A stretch of DNA of 45,787 bases, taken from the NCBI GenBank assembly GCA_026391315.1, contig JAPLDT010000012.1, forward strand, positions 1 to 45,787. The letters are read 5' to 3'. The DNA comes from Bacteroidia bacterium. GTDB lineage: Bacteria > Bacteroidota > Bacteroidia > Bacteroidales > Prolixibacteraceae. The position numbers were made by a program, and so were the translations under genes. Shown one piece after another: positions 40,001 through 45,787 of the stretch (position 1 is the stretch's first letter; each line of letters opens with the position of its first letter). The notes beneath the pieces are model-generated. The model worked only from the letters and a program-made list of their open reading frames with translations. It was not told where the DNA came from and searched no databases.

Positions 40001-42817
40001 ATGAGACACAAGAATTATTTTTTGGTTGTTGTTTGTTCTTTTGTAATACTCTTTACTACTGGGTCTTACATGGCAAAGGCTCAGCCTATTGCTCCTGACC
40101 CGGCTTTCCGGATTGGGAAACTGCCTAACGGGATGACCTATTACATCCGTCACAACGAAGAGCCCAAAGAGCGGGCCAGTTTTTACATTATTCAAAATGT
40201 TGGGGCGCTGCTGGAAGATGACAGTCAGAATGGACTTGCGCACTTTCTGGAGCACATGGCCTTCAACGGCACCAAAAATTTCCCCGACAAGGGGATTATC
40301 AACACCCTCGAAAAGCATGGGGTTCAGTTTGGCCGGAACATCAATGCCTACACCGCTTTCACCGAAACAGTCTACAACATGAGCGATGTGCCGGTAACCA
40401 AACCAGGTCTGGTCGACACCTGCCTGTTGGTATTGCACGACTGGTCGCATTTCCTGCTGCTCACCGAAAAGGAGATCGACCTCGAGCGCGGTGTCATTAC
40501 GGAGGAGTGGAGAACCCGCCGGACAGCCGGATTCAGAATGCAACGCGCCATGTTTCCGGTGTTGTTCAAAGGTTCCAAATACGCAGTTCGTGATGTGATC
40601 GGCGATTCAGCCATCATCAAACATTTCAAATATGACACATTGCGTAAATTTTACCACGATTGGTATCGCACAGATCTTCAGTGTATTGCGATTGTTGGTG
40701 ATATCAATGTGGATGATGTGGAGAAATCCATCAAGGCGCAGTTTTCTTCCATCCCTGCTGTTGAAAATGCCCAGCCCCGCGGAGAGTTTCTTGTTCCCGA
40801 TCACAAAGAGACCTATTTTGTTCAGGTCAAGGACAAAGAGTCGATGCAATACGCCATCAACATATACATCAAGCACAGAGCGCCAAAACCAGAGTTGAAA
40901 GATGCGGCATACTACCGTGATCAGTATGCGAATCAGTTGTTTAACGCGATGATGGGAGACCGTATTGCCGAAATGCTACAAAAGGGGGTTCCTCCTTTTG
41001 TAAGCGGAAGTGTCAATTATGGAGGATTTGTCAGAGGATATGAGGCAATGGGCATCTCTGCTACTGCTAAACCTGATCAGGAGGATGTGGCTCTTCGGGC
41101 AATCTATACGGAAGCTATGCGCCTCTTAAGATATGGTTTCACCCAGGGCGAGGTGGATCGTGCCAAAAGCAACATGCTGACTCGTATCGAAAACCAATAT
41201 AAACAACGCGACAAGATACGTAACGATACTTACGTCAGTGATGCCCAGTCTAATTTCTTAACCAACGAACCGCTCACCTCCATCGATTTCGACTGGATGG
41301 CAGTTCAGAAGTTGCTTCCGACCATTACCACCGAAGAGCTTTCGGCCAAAGCAAAAAAATGGATAGTACCTGAAAACAGGGTCATCATTGTGATGGGGCC
41401 TGATAAGGAAGGCGCGAAACTTCTGACTGAACAAGAGTCTCTGGCGATTCTCAAAGAGGTTGAAGCCTCAGATATCAAACCTTACGAAGATACCAAGGTA
41501 AGTACCAGTCTCATTGACAAACCGCTCAAAGGTTCTTTGGTGGTTAAGACGACTCCGCTGCCTCAGTTCAAAGCAGTTGAATGGACATTGGCCAACCATG
41601 CAAAAGTGGTCTACCGTTGGGCAGATTATGAAAAGGACAACGTCGCTGTTCGTGGTATCAGTCCCGGAGGAAGCTCCCTACTACCGGTCGACCAATTGGC
41701 CTCTGCCATGATGATGCCTCAATTTGTCGGGATGTTTGGCGTTGACACGTTTGATGCAACCACCCTGAAGAAAATGCTGACAGGTAAAAATGTTAACGTT
41801 GGTGTTGGCCTTTCAGAACTGAACGAAACAATCTCTGGATCCTCAGCTCCAAAGGACTTCGAAACAATGATGCAGTTGCTCTATTTGAAGTTTGAGAAGC
41901 CCCGTTTCGACAAGGAGGCATTTCTGGCGCTGAAAGGCAGGTATGCAGGTATGGTGGCAGGTCTTGCCAACAATCCGCAAAAAATAGTGAGCGATTCTCT
42001 TATGCTGATATTGACAAGCAACAGCAAACGTACCAAACTGGTCGTTCCTGCAATGATTGATGAACTCTCCATTGAACAGATGGAAAAGATCTACCGTGAC
42101 AGGATTTCAGATGCCGGCGACTTCACCTTCTTTATCGTAGGTAACCTTGATGAGGCCACTGTAAAACCATTGGTCGAAAAATACATTGGCTCGCTGACAG
42201 ATTTGCCCAGAACAGAAAAGTGGAAAGACAACAATGTTAATGGTCCGAAAGGCAAGACAGTGAGGGAAATAGCTATTCCGATGCAGGTCAACAAGGCTAC
42301 AGTCATTGTAAATTACAACAAACAGGCCGCATACGATGCCAAATCCAATCTTATCCTTGACATCATCAAAGGAGTGCTCACCCTTCGTTATACCGAGGAG
42401 ATCCGCGAAAAAGAGGGTGGTACTTATGGTGTAAGTGTGATGGGAAGCAGTCAGCATTATCCCAAGGCAGAGAAGGGTTTGCAGATGATGTTTGATGCCG
42501 AGCCGGAAAGGTCTGCTCACCTGAAATCGATCATCTTCAGTGAAATAGATAAGATCGTCGCAAACGGACCAACAGCAGAGGATTTGGACAAAGTCGTGAA
42601 AAATCTCCTGAAGAACCGCGAGCAGAATAAACTTCACAACGCTTATTGGATGGGTGCTTTGTCAGATTATTATCAGCACAACATCAATACTGATGCACCC
42701 GAGAACATCGAAAAAATTCTTGGCAGCGTAACCAGGGAAGATGTGAAAAAGTATGCAGCAGGGTACTTTAAAGGTGCTGATCTGGTCGATCTAATCTTTT
42801 TGCCACCCAAAAAATAG
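40001..42817 (+). CDS. M16-family zinc metallopeptidase (insulinase/PqqL type), secreted
   Basis: 938 residues. Signal peptide MRHKNYFLVVVCSFVILFTT...AKA. Two homologous halves: the first carries the inverted zinc motif HFLEHMAF (HxxEH) with the distal Glu near GVITEEWRTRR; the second is the inactive half with the R/Y pair region TLRYTEEIREKEGGTYGVSV. PqqL-like enzymes degrade peptides in the periplasm. It is preceded by its own promoter and followed by a bidirectional terminator. Lying next to a peptide exporter it could process or clear peptides, but housekeeping peptidases of this type are common, so no link is claimed. Confidence 0.95.
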   Translation: MRHKNYFLVVVCSFVILFTTGSYMAKAQPIAPDPAFRIGKLPNGMTYYIRHNEEPKERASFYIIQNVGALLEDDSQNGLAHFLEHMAFNGTKNFPDKGIINTLEKHGVQFGRNINAYTAFTETVYNMSDVPVTKPGLVDTCLLVLHDWSHFLLLTEKEIDLERGVITEEWRTRRTAGFRMQRAMFPVLFKGSKYAVRDVIGDSAIIKHFKYDTLRKFYHDWYRTDLQCIAIVGDINVDDVEKSIKAQFSSIPAVENAQPRGEFLVPDHKETYFVQVKDKESMQYAINIYIKHRAPKPELKDAAYYRDQYANQLFNAMMGDRIAEMLQKGVPPFVSGSVNYGGFVRGYEAMGISATAKPDQEDVALRAIYTEAMRLLRYGFTQGEVDRAKSNMLTRIENQYKQRDKIRNDTYVSDAQSNFLTNEPLTSIDFDWMAVQKLLPTITTEELSAKAKKWIVPENRVIIVMGPDKEGAKLLTEQESLAILKEVEASDIKPYEDTKVSTSLIDKPLKGSLVVKTTPLPQFKAVEWTLANHAKVVYRWADYEKDNVAVRGISPGGSSLLPVDQLASAMMMPQFVGMFGVDTFDATTLKKMLTGKNVNVGVGLSELNETISGSSAPKDFETMMQLLYLKFEKPRFDKEAFLALKGRYAGMVAGLANNPQKIVSDSLMLILTSNSKRTKLVVPAMIDELSIEQMEKIYRDRISDAGDFTFFIVGNLDEATVKPLVEKYIGSLTDLPRTEKWKDNNVNGPKGKTVREIAIPMQVNKATVIVNYNKQAAYDAKSNLILDIIKGVLTLRYTEEIREKEGGTYGVSVMGSSQHYPKAEKGLQMMFDAEPERSAHLKSIIFSEIDKIVANGPTAEDLDKVVKNLLKNREQNKLHNAYWMGALSDYYQHNINTDAPENIEKILGSVTREDVKKYAAGYFKGADLVDLIFLPPKK

Positions 42818-42840
42818 TTCCACTACCGTGGATCAAAAGC

Positions 42841-42876
42841 AAAAAAAATACCTGGTGAAAACCAGGTATTTTTTTT
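42841..42876. terminator. Bidirectional terminator between M16 gene and tmRNA
   Basis: TACCTGGT-GAAA-ACCAGGTA (42849-42868), flanked by eight A and eight T residues. It works in both directions for the convergent peptidase and tmRNA transcripts. Confidence 0.92.
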
Positions 42877-42877
42877 G

Positions 42878-43218
42878 TGGAGCTGGCGGGAGTCGAACCC
42901 GCGTCCAAACGAGGAAGCAATACGCTTTCTCCATGCTTAGCCTTGATTTGGTTTTCGAACGACAGCTGGCTCAGGGCCACCGACTGGCATCTTAACTCCG
43001 GTTATTTCATCAGAGAAGCGGAGTAATCCTCTGACTATTCCCGATTTATCTGCACCTCCGGGTCGGGCCGCTTCAGGACATGGCACCCGGGAGATGTCTC
43101 ACTCCAGTATCTAATACCGGATTAGCTGATCAACGTTACGTCGATTAAGCGGCAAGAGCGAAGTTATCTGCGCATGCTTACATACCTCTTCTGCCCGCTG
43201 TCAAAACCGGTCAGCCCC
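42878..43218 (-). ncRNA. ssrA: tmRNA (SsrA)
   Basis: About 341 nt. The 3' end reads (minus strand) TTCGACTCCCGCCAGCTCCA with encoded CCA; the 5' end GGGGCTG pairs with CAGCTCC to form the tRNA-like acceptor stem. The tag reading frame (43171 to 43145) encodes ADNFALAA before a TAA, a typical proteolysis tag ending in ALAA; the exact resume codon is not fixed by eye. tmRNA rescues stalled ribosomes with SmpB. A -7 box TAACTTTG reads toward it (43236 to 43229), 10 bases before the 5' end. Confidence 0.96.
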
Positions 43219-43228
43219 AATGGGGATG

Positions 43229-43236
43229 CAAAGTTA
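43229..43236 (-). promoter_or_regulatory. tmRNA -7 promoter box
   Basis: TAACTTTG on the minus strand fits TAnnTTTG at the right distance from the tmRNA 5' end. No clear -33 box. Confidence 0.55.
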
Positions 43237-43292
43237 ACACAAATTTTGGATTTTGGATTTTGGATTTTCGATTTTGGAGTGACGGAAGGTCA

Positions 43293-43355
43293 GAAATGTT
43301 TGAAATGTTTGAAATGTTTGAAATGTTTGAAATGTTTGAAATGTTTGAAATGTTT
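43293..43355. repeat. Seven tandem copies of GAAATGTTT
   Basis: Seven exact 9-nt units. The inverted phrase (ACATTTCAAACAAC, AACATTTCAAACCCTTC) lies at 43387-43400 and 43494-43512, so the tract can fold on the right flank. CTTCGACTTCGCTCAGGGACC-type phrases sit between (about 43408-43463). The tract is unit-multiple and may be length-variable. Confidence 0.95.
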
Positions 43356-43517
43356 GAACCCTATAAACAATTTTTAAATCTCATTAACATTTCAAACAAC
43401 TCCGTAGCCCCTTCGACCCTTCGACCCTTCGACTTCGCTCAGGGACCACTTCGCTCAGGGACCGGTAACTTTTTAAACCCTTCAAACAATATAAACATTT
43501 CAAACCCTTCAAACTAA

Positions 43518-44168
43518 CTAACAGTTCTTCAGCGCAGCAATGGTTCCCTTCGGATCAGCAGAACTGAACACAAAGTTTCCTGCCACAAGCACATCGGCTC
43601 CGGCCATAAACAGTTGCCTGCCTGTATCCAGGTTCACCCCTCCGTCGACCTCAATAAGGGCGTTGGGTGCAAGGGTATTCACCATCTGCCGCAGGGTTAC
43701 AAGCCTTTTGTAACTTCCGGGGATGAATTTTTGTCCGCCGAAACCGGGATTAACCGTCATCAGCAGAATCAGATCCAGGTCGTGCATGATGTCAATCAGC
43801 ATTTGTACAGGGGTATGCGGATTGATGGCAACCCCTGCCTTCATGCCCATTTCGCGGATGGCACCAATCGTGCGGTGAAGGTGAGGGCATGTTTCATAAT
43901 GCACCGTCAGAATATCGGCGCCGGCCTCCTTGAACTGTTCGAGGTAACGATCAGGATCAGAGATCATCAAGTGAACATCCAGCGGCTTCTCTGCAACCTT
44001 TTTGATCTGTTCGATCACAGGAAGTCCGAATGAGATGTTGGGCACAAAATGTCCGTCCATCACATCACAGTGAATCCAGTCGGCCACGCTCTGGTTAACC
44101 ATTTGGATATCATCTCCAAGCCGCGTAAAATCGGCTGCCAGTAGGGAAGGTGCAATCAAATGCTTCAC
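43518..44168 (-). CDS. rpe: Ribulose-phosphate 3-epimerase
   Basis: 216 residues from a GTG start (KHLIAPSLLAADFTRLGDDI). TIM barrel with metal-site motifs WIHCDVMDGHFVPNISFG, LDVHLMI, TVNPGFGGQKF and LIEVDGGVN. It interconverts ribulose-5-phosphate and xylulose-5-phosphate in the pentose-phosphate pathway. Normal length, all ligands present. Monocistronic. Confidence 0.97.
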   Translation of the reverse strand: MKHLIAPSLLAADFTRLGDDIQMVNQSVADWIHCDVMDGHFVPNISFGLPVIEQIKKVAEKPLDVHLMISDPDRYLEQFKEAGADILTVHYETCPHLHRTIGAIREMGMKAGVAINPHTPVQMLIDIMHDLDLILLMTVNPGFGGQKFIPGSYKRLVTLRQMVNTLAPNALIEVDGGVNLDTGRQLFMAGADVLVAGNFVFSSADPKGTIAALKNC

Positions 44169-44187
44169 AACAGGTTATATAAGGTAA

Positions 44188-44211
44188 TTACAAATTACAA
44201 ATTACAAATTG
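44188..44211. repeat. AATTACA tandem phrase upstream of rpe
   Basis: Three to four units of the 7-mer AATTACA (AATTACAAATTACAAATTAC and onward), the same phrase as at 32292-32390. It is the main content of the 138-base spacer 44169-44306. Confidence 0.8.
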
Positions 44212-44306
44212 GAATGCATTGATTATGAGAGGCTAGGTATTCTACCTGCAACAATCTATGTTTCCGGTAATTTGTTGAAACAAATATAACCTGTTTTGGT
44301 TAGATG

Positions 44307-45176
44307 TCAGCCTAGGAAAGGTTTTAAAATTGATCGAAATTGAACGTTCTTTAATTTTCTGATGCTATTATCCTTGATCTGTCTAATCCGTTCGCGGGTT
44401 AAGCCAAACCTGAGGCTCATATCATCAAGAGCCAAAGCCTGATTACCGTTTAAGCCGTAATAGGAAGAGAGGATGGCGGCTTCACGGCCATCCAGTTTAC
44501 TCAACAGTCGTTTAATCTCAATTTTTAGGGAGGTTTCTAGCAAGCCATTGTCGGGGCTAGGTGAGAAATCATTTTTATATAAATCATACTGACTGTTTTC
44601 ATTTTCTTCATCATCATAAAGCGGAGCATCCAGGGAGAGGTGATATCCGCTGGTCTGAAGTGTCTGATCGACTGTCAGAACATTCAGCTCAAGAATAGCT
44701 GCAATTTCCTCTGCGGTTGGATCTCTTTGAAATTCCTGCTCCAATTGTGCAAAGGTACGGTTGATCTTATTCAGATTGTCAACTTGGTTTTGAGGTAATT
44801 TTACTAGTCTTGCCTGTTCTGCAATGGCTTGAAGGATGGCCTGCCGAATCCACCAAACTGCATAGGAGATAAATTTAAATCCTTTTGTCTCATCAAACCT
44901 TTGTGCGGCTTTGATCAATCCGAGGTTTCCTTCATTGATGAGGTCTGACAACTGAAGGCCCTGATTTTGATACTGTTTTGCCACGGAAATAACAAACCTA
45001 AGGTTACATTTGATCAGTGCATTAAGAGCGGTGTAGTTTCCGGCCTTTACCTGCTGTGACAAAAAAATCTCTTCGTCACTGCTGAGCAATCTCATCTTCC
45101 CGATTTCGAGAAGATACTTGTCCAGAGAGGGCGCCTCCCTGTTGGTGACCTGTTTAATTATCCTGAGCTGTCTCAT
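44307..45176 (-). CDS. rpoD: Primary RNA polymerase sigma factor
   Basis: 289 residues from the ATG at 45176 (MRQLRIIKQVTNREAPSLDK); an in-frame extension to 45275 is AT-rich and unlike the family. Region 1.2 (YLLEIGKMRLLSSDEE), region 2 (LRFVISVAKQYQNQGLQLSD, then FKFISYAVWWIRQAI) and region 4 helix-turn-helix (RFGLTRERIRQIKDNSIRKL) are complete. Bacteroidetes SigA proteins are of this short type, lacking region 1.1, and recognise TTTG/TAnnTTTG promoters, which are seen in this window. Confidence 0.97.
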   Translation of the reverse strand: MRQLRIIKQVTNREAPSLDKYLLEIGKMRLLSSDEEIFLSQQVKAGNYTALNALIKCNLRFVISVAKQYQNQGLQLSDLINEGNLGLIKAAQRFDETKGFKFISYAVWWIRQAILQAIAEQARLVKLPQNQVDNLNKINRTFAQLEQEFQRDPTAEEIAAILELNVLTVDQTLQTSGYHLSLDAPLYDDEENENSQYDLYKNDFSPSPDNGLLETSLKIEIKRLLSKLDGREAAILSSYYGLNGNQALALDDMSLRFGLTRERIRQIKDNSIRKLKNVQFRSILKPFLG

Positions 45177-45787
45177 AAATTTCTTTAGATGTGCTCCGAC
45201 AATGAAAATTGAAGCCTCATTGAAAGCATTAATGCCTCCAATTTTAAAAACCAAGATTATAACAATATTAACCAAAAAAAAGGAGTTTCGGAAAAAATAA
45301 GCATGTTTTTTTCATCCAGATTTCAATTAAATTCGCTTTTTCATCAATTAAATTCGCTTTTCAAAAAAATTATGATAATCGGATATATATTGTCTCAAAA
45401 GAATGCAACCCAATATTTCAATATTTATGTTTTGTTACTTTTTTTTGTGATTTATGAATTTTTAGGAATTTGTAGCAATTTCAGCCTTAAAAATTTCTGT
45501 TTTTTCTTAATTTCTGTTGTATGATGTCAATTTTCATTAAAATAATCAGAGAAATTTTGAATCCGAAATGCTTTTTTTTCATTTTCGGAACGCAACTGGC
45601 TGAATTTAACATTTTAGCAGATACATTTTTTGTGAATTAAAATCATTTAGCTACATTTGCTGCGGATTTAGATCAGCGATCTGACACATAATCTTCAATT
45701 ATCCCTGTTATCTCTTCCTAAGTTATTTTTTTATAGTACTAAAATCTTCAACATTTTGTTGCTCTTTGCAGCATCTGTTTCGATTAC
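45177..45787. other. Long AT-rich region between rpoD and the right edge
   Basis: No gene is supported; a 73-codon plus-strand frame (45303-45524) is Phe/Ile-rich with no family and is not called. It contains a 21-base-period duplication of CAATTAAATTCGCTTTT (45324-45340 and 45345-45361) and the promoter at 45629-45659. The rpoD promoter must lie here, on the minus strand, but no consensus match was found. Confidence 0.6.
45629..45659 (+). promoter_or_regulatory. Consensus promoter reading out of the right edge
   Basis: TTTG (45629-45632), 19 bases, TACATTTG (45652-45659): exact consensus. No start codon with a convincing frame follows before the edge, so the transcript would have a leader of at least about 120 nt. 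Confidence 0.7.

Noticed and set aside
39998-40543. 181-codon minus-strand frame opposite the M16 gene
   Set aside because: Shadow of the peptidase gene; no family.
43174-43517. Plus-strand frames across the GAAATGTTT tandem
   Set aside because: They encode only repeats (KCLKCLKCL-type) and are not genes.
45303-45524. 73-codon plus-strand frame upstream of rpoD
   Set aside because: AT-rich, Phe/Ile-biased, no family; reads as promoter-region sequence.

Overview
The window comes from a Bacteroidetes chromosome, probably a Bacteroidales-type anaerobe. The evidence is several promoters of the phylum-specific form TTTG-N19/20-TAnnTTTG (upstream of hicAB, the M16 peptidase gene and the right edge), a short primary sigma factor of about 289 residues, TTG/GTG/ATG starts without visible Shine-Dalgarno sites, and intergenic spaces packed with short repeat phrases. 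Genus cannot be fixed from the sequence alone.

Layout, left to right. 1-672: the cut end of a DUF5009-type membrane acyltransferase gene and a small 2[4Fe-4S] ferredoxin. 1.1-10 kb, minus strand: a LytS/LytTR-type sensor kinase and response regulator one base apart, an endonuclease/exonuclease/phosphatase-fold membrane protein with two rhomboid proteases, and mutL, whose linker contains an octanucleotide-derived repeat. 10.3-12.5 kb, plus strand: comM (yifB) and a HicA/HicB toxin-antitoxin pair with an operator overlapping its promoter. 12.7-18.1 kb: a small membrane protein, a secreted Gfo/Idh/MocA oxidoreductase, inorganic pyrophosphatase, folA, thyA and a bifunctional-nuclease-family protein. 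18.3-29.8 kb, minus strand: an M3 oligopeptidase, a YycJ-type metallo-hydrolase, a GH95 alpha-fucosidase, ClpB, a metal-binding HMA protein, a TonB-family protein and the futalosine-pathway pair mqnB-mqnD. 30-33.2 kb, plus strand: folE, fabD and a lone Cas6. 33.5-39.7 kb: an accessory island. 40-45.8 kb: an M16 peptidase, tmRNA, rpe and rpoD, with a strong promoter reading out of the right edge.

The accessory island is the most unusual part. A 60-residue peptide has a 15-residue double-glycine leader and an aromatic-rich, three-cysteine core. It is followed by an intercistronic hairpin, an ABC ATPase, an ABC-2 permease, a single-pass exported protein, a five-helix membrane protein, a membrane-anchored CxxC thioredoxin-like protein and a C39 peptidase/ABC exporter. 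The genes after the hairpin overlap or are close together. The simplest reading is a secreted-peptide (bacteriocin-like or signalling) system: the C39 exporter cuts and exports the peptide, the thioredoxin-like protein handles its cysteines, and the AT-rich ABC-2 pair may give self-protection. No modification enzyme is visible. The front of the island is much more AT-rich than the exporter gene, which suggests two origins.

Second theme: the spaces between genes carry repeated elements. One element of about 245 nt occurs twice (15.8-16.05 kb inverted, 31.08-31.32 kb direct). Its palindromic arm has changed on both sides in a compensating way between the copies, so its folded structure appears to be conserved.
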